A stretch of DNA of 64,000 nucleotides from Entoloma clypeatum (Eukaryota; Basidiomycota; Agaricomycetes; Agaricales; Entolomataceae). Location: the NCBI GenBank assembly GCA_963565915.1, contig OY751494.1, forward strand, positions 1,984,001 through 2,048,000, given 5' to 3'. Made by a program: the position numbers and the translations under genes. How positions within the stretch are numbered: position 1 is the stretch's first letter; every line of letters starts with the position of its first letter. The notes below the pieces were generated by a model that worked only from the letters and a program-made list of their open reading frames with translations, searched no databases and had not been told where the DNA came from. This document shows positions 1 to 9,922 of this stretch, piece after piece.

Positions 1-87
1 GCCACGGAACTCGAACACGCGACGGACTTAGTCGCGGACTTCCACTCCGCGTATCCGGAGAAGCCGGGCCCCTTATCACGCCTATAG
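1..87 (+). CDS. pol: Pol polyprotein C-terminal tail of G0
   Basis: Frame 1 is open from the window edge to a TAG at 85-87 and encodes 28 residues ending PGPLSRL. They align with the region after the chromodomain in the A (ends 30979) and G2p (ends 57915) polyproteins. Only the extreme C-terminus is present, so catalytic domains cannot be judged. Confidence 0.75.
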   Translation, partial: ATELEHATDLVADFHSAYPEKPGPLSRL

Positions 88-155
88 AACCGCGCAAGAC
101 ATTGATATTGCAAAATAAAATAAAAATAATAACAAAAAATTAGAGGGGGGAGGGG

Positions 156-1020
156 CTACTGGGTTTTGGCCTTCTTGGCCGGCGGACCGTCGTCCTCCAA
201 CTCATCCTCCGTTTCTCCCTCCGCCTCCTGTTTCTCCGCTTGCAGCTCCGCAAGCTCCCCGTCCGCCAACCCCTCGTCCTCCCCCTCGTCTTTTTCCTCA
301 TCCTCTTCCTCTCCTTCTTCCTCTTCTCCATCCTCCGTCTCCGACTCCGGAGCCGCCGCCTCCAGAAGGAAGTTCCGGTAGGCGAGGTGGTTGTTCATAA
401 TTTGAAGCTGCCAGAGCAGCGCCCAACCGACCCTTGCCGACTGCTCCTCTCTCTCCTCCAGAGCCTCCCGCAGCCCCCGGAGCTCCTCAGCGACCCCTGC
501 GCCGCAGCAGCCTTTCGCCCCGCTCGGGCCTGCAACCTCCGCGACGGCTTCCTCCGTCCTTCCCCGTTTCCGCTTCGCCCGCATCTCGCCGGCCTTCAGG
601 CATACCCGTTTGCCGTCCTTGCACCGCTGGCATGCGGTGCCCTTCCCCTGCCTAAGGAGATTGTCAGTAAGAAAAAGAGAATGGAGAAGTGGGTACTCAC
701 AACGCCCACTTGCATTCCACCTTCACCTGCGCACAGGCCTGACACGCCTCCCCCCAGACCTCCGACTCCTCCGCCCCGCTCTCCGCCCTCTGTTTCCCTG
801 CCTTCTTCGCCCTCTTCTTCTCCGCCTCCGCCTTTGCCTCCGCCTCTGCCCTTTCCTTCGCCTCTGCCTCCCTCGCCCTCCTCTCGGCCTCTGCCTTCTT
901 CCTTGCCTCCGCCTCCTCCTTCTCCTTGCGTATCTGCGCCAGACGGCGCAGGAGCTCCTCTTCGGAGTCGTCCAGGTTGGCGCTGGATTGGGTGGGCTGC
1001 GTGCTCGAGCCTTGGGGCAT
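156..1020 (-). CDS. Antisense coiled-coil Zn2Cys6 protein of G0
   Basis: Two exons, 1020-701 and 651-156, with a 49-bp intron (652-700, GTGAGT...TTAG, CTGAC branch-like site, phase 2). The spliced product is 271 aa. N-terminal half: Ala/Glu/Arg/Lys-rich coiled coil (about residues 15-75). The last codons of exon 1 give C-x2-C-x6-C and the first of exon 2 give C-x2-C-x6-C, joined by 10 residues, which fits the GAL4-type binuclear cluster consensus. A basic stretch (RAKRKRGR), a Leu-rich helix, a long Glu/Asp-rich segment and a basic tail (PAKKAKTQ) follow. It probably acts in the nucleus on DNA, but target and role are unknown. Start chosen at 1020 by comparison with the other copies; a Met at 1113 is possible. 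It lies opposite in direction to pol, 68 bp downstream of it. Confidence 0.75.
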
Positions 1021-1139
1021 GTTGGTGGTTACTGGAAGAAACCCTTGAAGCCGCTCATCTCCGTTAAATAACCGAGACCACATGACCTTGTTTATTTTCT
1101 CGCGGTCTTCCATGGGTGTCAGACCTAAGAGGGGAATAC

Positions 1140-1852
1140 TGTTATATCCGTCTCCGAATCTCCGATCCACTCCCATAGTCCTCCGACATTCCGGACATCC
1201 GTTACCTCCGCATCTCCGCACGTTGCCATCGTGCATTTCATATTCATAACTCCATGCCTTTATGCATTTCATATTCATATTCCCATTTACTTATGCATCG
1301 CCTTTTTCGCATGGTCCATTGACCGACATCTCCGATGTTCGTTACAGTCGCTGGCAACTTACGCCACAACTCCGGACCTACTCCGACCATCTCCGTAAAG
1401 TAATATCATTTAGGTATTTAAGCTTGTACCATACCTGTAGTTCCTCAGTTCGAATATCAACAAAGTTCACTCCTCTACTCCCCGTTCATGCCAGAGATCC
1501 TCGCTGTGGTACAATACGCCGACGACATCCTCATCTACTGCTCTTCCTCCATCGTTACCCTTCGACGAGCTCAGTACTGTGTCCGAGTCACAACTCCGAC
1601 GTCGTCCGACCATTTCCACGTCAACGTGTCTCTCACCGAGATCTTTCCGAGAGCCTCCGCACCTCCGACCTCTACTCCGACCTCCTGAAATTGGGACACC
1701 TTATCCAACAAACGGCGGCACAACACATACATTGAAGCCACGTCCCTCCCCTTCGTCGTTCCTCCGCATTTCCGGAGTTCTGCTCCGGTCTCAGTCCTAC
1801 GTCCGACCTCCAACGGACTCTGATGAAGCTCCGATGTTTCACCTACTTAACA
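1140..1852 (+). repeat. 3' LTR of G0
   Basis: Begins TG right after the polypurine tract and most likely ends ...ACTTAACA at 1852 (TG...CA), about 713 bp. It contains a TATA box (TATTTAA, 1415-1421) and, 31 nt further, CAGTTCGAATAT (1446-1457), which matches the transcript start of A and G2. It is rich in TCCG/TCCGA. The 3' boundary is inferred because the 5' LTR is outside the window. Confidence 0.65.
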
Positions 1853-1976
1853 CTACTGGTATTAGCTCTGTTGTACTACACTACTTACATGCAGTACTTA
1901 TACTTATGGGAATGTGCACAGACCAACTACGAGCTAGTAACACTATTGGCTAGAACATGATGGAACATCTTGGTAC
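1853..1976. other. Unassigned spacer between G0 and B
   Basis: 124 bp without an ORF or a recognised repeat. It separates the inferred end of the G0 LTR from the left LTR of element B. It may be leader sequence of the element into which both inserted, but nothing in it proves this. Confidence 0.4.
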
Positions 1977-2464
1977 TGTTATGCTTAACAAACCATTCCA
2001 AGGTTCGGGCAGAGTATGCAGGAAGTGGAAAGGTGAAGAGCAATGTGATTGCTAAATCTAAGGAATCTACTACAGTACAAGAGGTTTATATAGGTACTGA
2101 CTATAGGCGGTAGCAGATGAGTCAGTACTGCGGAAGGCTATGTACAGTGAGTAAGCTGACTGTGGAAAGCGAGTCAGCGCGGGAGCGAAGTATACTAAAG
2201 GGGATGATGAAGTAATGTAGTGAGTCAGACTGGGAATCGAAGGTTGCGAAACACCAGGAAAAAAAACAAGAGTCTATGGCAGCTATGGTGCTATGTCACA
2301 CTATATAGTGCAAGATATCAGCCAACTTGCACTATAGTTGTTGTAGCAACAGGTTTTTTTCCTGATGAAGTAGACATTAGACATAGTGAGTTCGTAAGAG
2401 GGCGCCGAGTCAGGCCGATAAGTAAAAGATATGACATGGTCCTCATACCGTAGAGTCCGTAACA
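1977..2464 (-). repeat. 3' LTR of B (left copy)
   Basis: TGTTATGC...CCGTAACA, 488 bp. Internal to it lies the polypurine tract, read on the minus strand as AGAGGGGAACA. Compared with the right LTR it has about 117 extra bases (roughly 2250-2366) that start CAGGAAAAAAAAC and end GTTTTTTTCCTG, a terminal-inverted-repeat-like arrangement. Confidence 0.85.
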
Positions 2465-2498
2465 TGTTCCCCTCTCCAAGTTCTGTGTCCTCACAGAG

Positions 2499-2870
2499 TC
2501 ACTGTCCCCATCCCTCGTTGTTGTTGGGATCGGACCAGTTCGGACTCTCCTTGAGGCTCCAATCATATATCAACTCCTCATTGATGGCTACGGCGAGTTC
2601 AAGGCCTTTGATGGCCAGCCGAATACGTCGATTTTTGATGACGAGGGTGCTGGTGTAATTCCCGAGAATTTGGTTCTCCTCGGGAGTCGGGGCAACAGGG
2701 AGATTGGACAATGAATGAAGTCGGATATTCATCTGGCGATGAAGGAGGTCGGCGAGGGAAGTTTTGAGGGCATGGATTTGGTCGTTCATGGAGAGCGCTT
2801 CATTCATAAGGGCGGCGATGGCGGGGTTGATGTCGGTGGTGGAGGTGGAGGTAACGATGGTGTTTGACAT
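2499..2870 (-). CDS. Accessory ORF of B, about 123 aa, unknown
   Basis: Intact ORF between the chromodomain end and the 3' LTR, same strand as gag-pol. It starts MSNTIVTSTSTTD and is predicted mostly helical, with a heptad-like stretch (about residues 20-45) and a second helical segment near the C-terminus; no Cys/His motif. I do not recognise a family. Element C has a sense ORF of the same size (126 aa, also starting MSN) at the same place, suggesting a shared accessory function in this Gypsy lineage, although the two sequences are not clearly alike. Confidence 0.55.
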   Translation of the reverse strand: MSNTIVTSTSTTDINPAIAALMNEALSMNDQIHALKTSLADLLHRQMNIRLHSLSNLPVAPTPEENQILGNYTSTLVIKNRRIRLAIKGLELAVAINEELIYDWSLKESPNWSDPNNNEGWGQ

Positions 2871-3003
2871 GGCGGTGAGGATGGTTGAGAGATAAAAGAA
2901 GAATGGGGTGGCTATATTGGGCAGGGAAAAGACTAGAGCGGGGAACTCGGTGTGTGGTTGACTGATGAGGTCGATACTGCCATGGGTTTTGAGAACTTGT
3001 CTT

Positions 3004-6000
3004 TTATCGTGGACGAGACGGGTTCTGCCGATGGAAATCACGGATCAAATCCTGAGCGTTCTGAACATTAGCTCGAGGTTCCCATGTGTTCTCTTCTGGG
3101 CCATATGCTTCCCACTGGACGAGGTACTGGATCTTTCCACAGAACTTTCGAGAGTCTAGGATCATAGACACATGGTACTCTTCTCGTCCTTCGACGATGA
3201 TCAGATCAGGGGCTGGTTTCTTTTTCTGGATGGCGCACTTCGGAGTTTCATATAGTGACAACAGGGTCTCGTTGAACACAGGGTGAATCACTGAAACTCT
3301 GTGATTGCGATCCACTCAGGCCAATCATCCTGTAGATGGTTGACAAAGTTCCGTAAGAATGCTTCCGTTTCCTGATGCGATCGCTTGGCCTGTCCATCAG
3401 TCTGTGGGTGGTATGCGGTGGACAGGTTCCTCTTGATCCCTAACATGCGGCAGAGTATCTCCATGAACTTCGCAGCGAATTGCGGTCCCCTATCGCTGAT
3501 GATCTTCTTGGGGATCCCATGAAGCTTCCATATCTGATCCCGATAGATCTTGGCTAATCCTTCAGCTGATAATTCCACAGTTGTCGGAATGAGATGGAGC
3601 ATCTTCAAATGTCTATCTGTGATGACCAGAATCGCATTTTTTCCATCAGATTCTGGTATTGGTCCCACAATGTCAATTCCTATGTCTTCCCATGGATGAC
3701 TTGGTGCTGCATGGGGATGTAGCGGAGCATGTCGTTTCTGTCTGTTGATCTTGTTGCGTTGACAGGTGTCACAACCTTTTACGTACTTCTTCATGTCATG
3801 CAGGATAGTAGGCCACCAGTAGGTACGAGTGAGGAGTTCATGTGTCCGATATTGTCTGGGATGTCCAGCCACTGGTGCATCATGTGATTCAAACATCAGT
3901 TCTTGATGCAGTTGTGGGTCTGGTGGAACATAGACTCTTTCGCCTGCATATGTGATGCCATTTTCCTGTTGATACCAATGAGGATTCTTCTTTAGACCCT
4001 GGGCTACTTCTGTCTCCATGCGGTTTGAACCCTTGATGTGTGTGATCCACGAATTTTTGATGGTCATGATGTTTCCAATTTTGATGGAATCAGATGTTTC
4101 ATCCCCTTCAAAGAATTGTTCCTCCGTGAACATCTCCATTTGTACCACATCTTCTGATTCCAACCGTTTCAAGAATAGTCCCTCCTTGAGCATTTGGTCA
4201 CTGTCTTGTGGTTCGAGTTCCGCTTCATACCAGGGTAAGCACGACAGGATGTCTGCTTTCGCATTGGTCTTGCCGGGTAGTCTTGTAACTTCATTTTCCA
4301 GCATCGCTGTCGTTGATTCAGGTCCTGAGGACGACGGAAATATTCCAGGTTCTTGTGATTGGTCAAGATCTCGAAACGTTTCCTGGCTTCGAGCAGATAG
4401 TGTCTCCAATCTTTCAATGCTTCCATGACCGCCAGAGTTCCTTGTCGTATATCTTGTAATTCTGTTTGGCCGCAGACAGGATCCGCGACAAGAACATGAT
4501 GGGGTGCCATTTGTCATCTTGCTTTTGAGAGAGTACTGCTCCAATTGCATAGCCCGATGCATCGGTTTCAACCCTGAACTGTCCCTCTGGTTTCGGTAAT
4601 GCCAAGACTGGTGCTGATGTAATTGCCCGTATGAGACCTTCAAAAGCTTGCTGCTCTGTTGGTCCCCAAGTAAATGCCGTTCTGCCTGTGAGCGCAGTGA
4701 GAGGTTTTGCAATGTTTGAGTACCCTTCAATAAAACGTCGATAGAAGTTAGCAAATCCAAGGAACCTCTGAACTTCCTTTTTTGATGTGGGTGCTCGCCA
4801 GTTTCGGATCGTATCCACCTTTTCAGTTTCCATCTCGACACGTCCCTCACCAACCACATATCCCAATATAGGACATTTCGTTACTTCCCATAAACACTTC
4901 TTCTCCTTTAGGAACAAATCATTGTCTGATAGGATCTGTAGGATTTCTTTGGTGTTTCGCGCAAGTTCTTCCTTGGTTTTACTGATAACCATGATGTCAT
5001 CCATGTAGATCACGCAGATATGTCGGTGGATCTGGTCCCGGAATAGACTAGCCATCATTTGAGAGAACGTTCCTGGGGAGTTGCAAAGGCCGAAAAACAT
5101 GACCAATGGTTCGAACAATCCTCGACTGGTGAGGAAGGCGGCCTTCCATTCATCGCCTTCCTTAATCTGGACATTGTTGTAACCCCACATGATGTCCATT
5201 TTATTGAAGTAGACTGCATCTTTCAGCACCTCAAAGAGGTCGGAGATGCGTGGGAGTGGGAACTTGTCTTTGACCGTAAATTTGTTGACCATGCGGTAAT
5301 CTTGTACCAATTGTTTGGAGCCATCCTTCTTGTTGATGAAGAAGCAAGGGGAGGCATAAGGGGATTTGGATGGCTGGATCTTTCCAGTTGCTAGACCTTC
5401 GTCAATGAATGCGTCCAATTCCTCTTGTTCCTTTTGTGTCATGGGATATGTATTTCCCCCTAGTTCCTTTGGTGCGTCTGGTGTAAGTTCGATACCATGG
5501 TCCCATTCCCTCTCTTTTGGGATCTTATCAAAGTTCTCCTTCTCGAAGAGATGAGCAAATCGTTCAACATATGAGGGTTGTTTGGTTGTGGGAGGTGGTG
5601 TGGGAGTGACAGCTTCTAAAATAGGGTCTCCAGGCTTCCATTTCTGATCCGACTTTTTGGGTGCATCTTTGTCGCGCACCTCAACCATGCGAACCCGGTG
5701 TTTGCGACCATTAAGGTTAACCCTGAAATCTGAGTGTTTGGTTCGACATGTTGTTGGGCATCGGTTAAATGTCACCGCACCGGTTGTCCAATTGATTGTG
5801 GGGTTGTGGTGTACCAACCAGTCATGTCCTAAGAGCATGTCCGTTCTCCCGATGTCCAGTACCATTGCTTCCATGGTTTCCTGATGTGCTCCCAAATCCA
5901 GTTTGACTTCAGCAAGTTGGCTCGCTTTCTGTTGTCGATTTGGTGATCCATCCGCATTTAGAATTGCTATGGGCGGTATTCCTTGCGTGGGGAGGTTCTG

Positions 6001-6240
6001 TTCGCGTACTATTCTGGGATGGATGCATGTGCGTTCACATCTGCTATCAACCTCAGGTTGGATGACCTTTGGTCCTCATCGTGTTTTGAGCTGAGCTAAC
6101 AGCCTGATCTCTCGTCTTTTCGGAGGTTTATCTCCCTTCACAATCTTAGTCGACACAGTGGCTCGCTTGGCAGGGATGACATAGGTTCTATTGTCTGCAG
6201 TCATACAAGGCAAGCAAGTCCGTTTAATAGATAAGGGTCA
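3004..6240 (-). pseudogene. pol: Broken pol of B: PR-RT-RNaseH-IN-chromo
   Basis: Retroviral-type aspartic protease, reverse transcriptase, RNase H, integrase and chromodomain. The protease motif at about 6050 reads DSR where DSG is expected. RT is complete (FPLPRISDLFEVL; YMDD near 4990). RNase H (ETDASGYAIGAVLSQ) is followed by at least two frameshifts between 4440 and 4250. Integrase keeps the zinc-binding H-H-C-C region (GCDTCQRN) and the core Asp residues (DIVGP; ISDRGPQF), then AKRSHQE for the Glu region. About 180 residues between the integrase core and the chromodomain (IVEGREEYHVSMILDSR...WEAYGPEENTWEP, 3004-3315) are missing. No longer able to make an active polyprotein. Confidence 0.85.
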
Positions 6241-6254
6241 CGACTTAGCGTCGT

Positions 6255-7852
6255 TTAATCGGACCCTTCGGGAAAATCCTTCTCGTCAGCTTCTAAAATT
6301 GTGGTTTCATCATTCTCGGCATCTTCCTCGGACACCTTCCTAACCCTTCCAGAGTTCTTCTTCAGCTTGCGGCAGTTGCGCGCGATATGGCCTTCTTGGT
6401 CACAGTTGAAACACTTGCGACCATCTTTCTTCTTTGGAGCGCTACAGTCTTTAGCCAGATGACCGAAGCGTTGACAGTTGTAGCAATGGGCTACTCCTGC
6501 TTTGTCGATCTCCATGGCCTTGCCCTGACCACCATAAGTGATATCTGATCCGGTGCGCATGTCGCCACCACCTCGGATGACCAGTGCGTGTCCTTCCATC
6601 TGTCGTCCCTTGTTTCGGATCTCCTTTGCGTAATCGGTGTACGTCTTGCCATCACTAGCCACTTGTTCAGAGATTCTGCGGTTGACGTTCTTCTCTAGGA
6701 TGTATTTCCCAGTTTCTTCGCCAAGGTTTGACAGCTTCAAGAGCTCTTCGAATTCATCCAAGAATTCGTCAACGGTGCGCTTCTCTTGTTTCAGGACTTC
6801 AAGTCTTGCTTTGGCAGCAACCGACTTGTTGGCGATGGAGAATCGTGTGGCGATGTCATCGGAAAAACCTAGCCAGATGATGTTCTCATTGTCAACAGCA
6901 AGAGCGTCTAACTTGTTACTGGCCCAGTGCCTGCCGGACCCTTCCATCATGCGGGATAGTACCGCAACAATCTTCTGATCGTCTGTGAGGCTCTTTTGGA
7001 ACCTGATGTATAGTTTGGTGGCTTTCCACCACTCGTCAAAGGTGTATCTGTCCTTGAACATCCCAGGATCCTTGATGATCTTGGATGTATCCATTGTTTG
7101 TACAGCCGGAGCTTCTGCCATGTTTAGAGTCTGCGGAGGAGAAGAGGGGTCGGGTTGTTGGGATGAAGATGGGGTTCGGGATACAGGTAAGGATTGAAAA
7201 TGAGTCCCTGTTCTAGGCATCTGTTCGATATCTGACTGCGTGGAGTCAAAAGTAAATTCGTCAGGGGACTCGTCAGCGGAATTGGTGGCAAAACATTCAG
7301 AGTATTTCCTCTGTAAATCTCTAAGGAATCTCTGTTCCTGCACGTCTGTTGGTCGCGAGAAGGGGTCAAGTCTCTCATTTCGTGCCCAACAGTTGTACTC
7401 GGTCTGTTGTTCTTCAGTGGTGAAGTGGGCGTAGATCTGCTGCTTCGAGTAAGACGTGATGATGTGGCTCTGGGACGTCTTGATGTGAGCGTCCTAATCA
7501 ATCTTCTGATAATGGTTGTCTGGACACCGATAAACTCTCTGATCTCTGTGATCCGACCTGTCTGAGGTCCTTCTTGAACGCGAAAGCTTTCGAGTTCGTT
7601 CTGTCGGGCGTTGTAACGCGCGATCTGGTGTTGCCGAGCAAGATGGATGCTCTCTGCTAACTCGCCGTGGGGGCGATGCTCGTCGTTGTCTAGTTCTTCG
7701 TCAAGCACTTGCTGTAGGATGCGACGGATCTCCGATTCGATGTACTGCTGGATGAGCGTAAAATCGATACTGTCTCGAGGACTTAGCTCCTCCTGTCGGG
7801 CTTCTGGCATGCTGAATGGGTTACCGGTGAAGTCTTCAAAGAAGCGCGACAT
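6255..7852 (-). pseudogene. gag: Broken gag of B with two CCHC knuckles
   Basis: Starts MSRFFEDFTGNP at 7852 and ends TAA at 6255. The N-terminal region reads in a different frame from the capsid region; the shift is near 7450. The capsid-like retrotransposon gag domain (DEWWKATKLYIRFQ ... TVDEFLDEFEELL) precedes two zinc knuckles, CYNCQRFGHLAKDC and CFNCDQEGHIARNC, and an acidic tail. Role: RNA packaging and particle assembly. Confidence 0.8.
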
Positions 7853-7899
7853 CTTGACTCGTCTGGTAGTTGCTCTCTTCGCTCTGGGCGAACCTAACA

Positions 7900-8029
7900 A
7901 GATTTAGCAACTTGTTATGCTTAACAAACTGTTCCAAGGTTCGGGCAGAGTATGCAGGAAAGTGGAAAGGCGAAGAGCAATGTGATTGCTAAATCTAAGG
8001 AATCTACTACAGTACAGGAGGTTTATATA
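7900..8029 (-). promoter_or_regulatory. B core promoter and self-priming pair
   Basis: Minus-strand TATATAAA (8029-8022) lies 33 nt before AGATTTAGCAA (7996-7986). The reverse complement of that 11-mer lies just beyond the 5' LTR, at 7910-7900, where the primer-binding site should be. This is the Tf1/sushi self-priming layout: the 5' end of the element RNA folds back as primer. Seen in sequence; the mechanism is inferred from Tf1. Confidence 0.7.
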
Positions 8030-8283
8030 GGTACTGACTATAGGCGGTAGCAGATGAGTCAGTACTGCGGAAGGCTATGTACAGTGAGTAAGCTGACTGC
8101 GGAAAGCGAGTCAGCGCGGGAGCGAAGTATACTAAAGGGGATGACGAAGTAATGTAATGAGTCAGACTGGGAATCGAAGGTTGCAAAAGTAGACATTAGA
8201 CATAGTGAGTTCGTAAGAGGGCGCCGAGTCAGGCCGATAAGTAAAAGATATGATGTGGTCCTCATACCGTAGAGTCCATAACA
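7913..8283 (-). repeat. 5' LTR of B (right copy)
   Basis: 371 bp and near-identical to the left copy apart from the missing segment of about 117 bp. On the minus strand it holds a TATA box (8029-8022) and the predicted transcript start at 7996. Confidence 0.85.
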
Positions 8284-8303
8284 CCTTTCTACCTCTCCCT
8301 GAG

Positions 8304-9008
8304 ATGAATCCAACCGCCGCCAGCTGTTGCTGTTGCTGCACCCAGACCAAAGACCCAGACACCCCAGTTAAACCGACACCTGTAGAAATGACTTCTCAGA
8401 CAAAGACCCCAGAAAAAGAAATCAAGATCAGCCTGCCGGCGATCTTTAATGGAGATAGAAGGAAACTGTCAGAATTTTTATTCGATGCAAACTTGTACCT
8501 GGAAATGAATGATGATGTTTACAACTCCGACAAGAAGAAGATCCTCTTCACTGTCTTGTACATGAAAGGAGGAACCGCTGGGCCATGGAAGGAATCCTGG
8601 CACAGGGACCCAAAATACTCAGACTTTATCAAGAAACTGAGGAAATCATTCTCCCCAGTTGACAAAGAAGGAGACACATTGACAATGATGAAAACGCAGA
8701 AGATGGAAGGCATGACTGCTGATGAATATGTTGAAAAATTCAAGACTCCATGGAGGTGTTGCCACACATGCTCCGAGACAAGATCTTGGGCCTTGATAAG
8801 ATTCCAGGAACAATTGATGAATGGTACACCATGGCATCCAGATTGGACAACCAGTGGAGGAGGGCCAAAGCAGTCTCTCAAAGACTTAGACCCAATGGGG
8901 GAAAGAAGAAATTCAAAGTGAATTATAACCCTGCACCCCGAAACATGCACTTCACCCCAGACCCAAATGTCATGGACATTGACTGGCTGACTGCCGAAGC
9001 CTGGTCGG
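8304..9008 (+). pseudogene. gag: Truncated gag of C
   Basis: Starts ATG 8304 (MNPTAASCCCCC). The capsid-type gag region (FNGDRRKLSEFLFDANLYLEM ... MTADEYVEKFK) is readable to about 8745, then a frameshift moves it to the next frame (MLRDKILGLDKIPGTIDEW), which runs to [10 protein letters not shown] at about 8998. The zinc knuckle, protease and N-terminal RT are gone: the next codons already belong to RT. Confidence 0.75.
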
Positions 9009-9922
9009 AGATTTACTGGACAAACTGAAAGGAGCAAAGGTCTTTACTAAACTGGACATGTGTTGGGGATACAACAACGTACAGATCAAACCTGGCGATG
9101 AATGGAAGGCTGCATTCAAAACCAATCCAGGGTTGCACGAACCCTTGGTTGCCTTCTTTGGACTGGCAGGCATGCCACCCACGTTTCAGGCAATGATGAA
9201 CGAAATCTTCAAAGAAGAACTTGAAGAGGGATGGTTGCTCATTTATTTGGATGACATCTTCATATTCTCGGTCAATGATGAAATCGACACGGAACGGACG
9301 CTCTGCGTACTCAGAAAGATGATAGAGAATGACCTCTATCTCAACCTGGAAAAATGCGAATTTGGAGTCAGGCAATGTGAATACCTTGGACTCATTATCA
9401 AAGAAAACAAAATCGCAATGAACCCCGTTAAGTTATCAGGAATAGCGAAATGGCCAGAACCTGTGACTGTGAAGCAGGTCAGGTCCTTCCTTGGATTTGG
9501 AAACTTCTATCAAAGGTTTATTGGACACTACTTGGACATTGCCAAACCCCTGAATGATCTGACAAAAAAGGATCAGGAATGGGAATGGAATGAGGACTGC
9601 CAAATGGCATTTGACACGTTAAAGGACAAATTCGCAGAATCACCGGTATTGTTAATGCCAAACACTGACAAACTGTTCATCATAGAATCTGATGCATCCA
9701 AATGGGCGACAGGAGCAGTACTGCGCCAGCAAGATGTAAATGGAGACTGGCACCCCTGCAGATATATATCACACTCGTTCTCTGCGGCAGAACGGAACTA
9801 TGAGATCTATGATTGGGAACTCTTGGGAATTATCCAATCACTGGAAACCTGGAGGCATTACCTCCTTGGGTCACCATATCCAACGGTTGTTCTGTCGGAT
9901 CACAAAAACTTGACATATTACC

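Larger units (their letters stand above)
1..1852 (+). mobile_element. Gypsy element G0, 3' part only
   Basis: Right-hand end of a Ty3/Gypsy chromovirus whose gag and most of pol lie left of the window. Order seen: last codons of pol, an opposite-strand Zn2Cys6 gene, a polypurine tract (CTAAGAGGGGAATAC) and a 3' LTR starting TGTTATATCCG. The same order occurs in elements A, G2m and G2p, which is how the fragment was recognised. The pol tail matches the A and G2 tails (ADFHSAYP...KPGPL). Confidence 0.85.
1977..8283 (-). mobile_element. Gypsy element B (chromovirus), minus strand
   Basis: Ty3/Gypsy element read right to left: 5' LTR 7913-8283, gag, protease, RT, RNase H, integrase, chromodomain, a 123-aa accessory ORF, 3' LTR 1977-2464. 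Gag carries two CCHC knuckles. It is decayed: frameshifts in gag and pol, a protease active-site change and an internal deletion between integrase and chromodomain. The flanking 5-mers (GGTAC left, CCTTT right) do not match, so no target-site duplication could be shown and an exchange at one end is likely. Confidence 0.9.

Noticed and set aside
240..1067. Plus-strand open frame of 275 codons rich in Pro/Ser/Leu
   Set aside because: It is the complement of the antisense Zn2Cys6 gene, low complexity, and lacks a domain. The minus-strand reading has spliceable exons conserved in three other copies.
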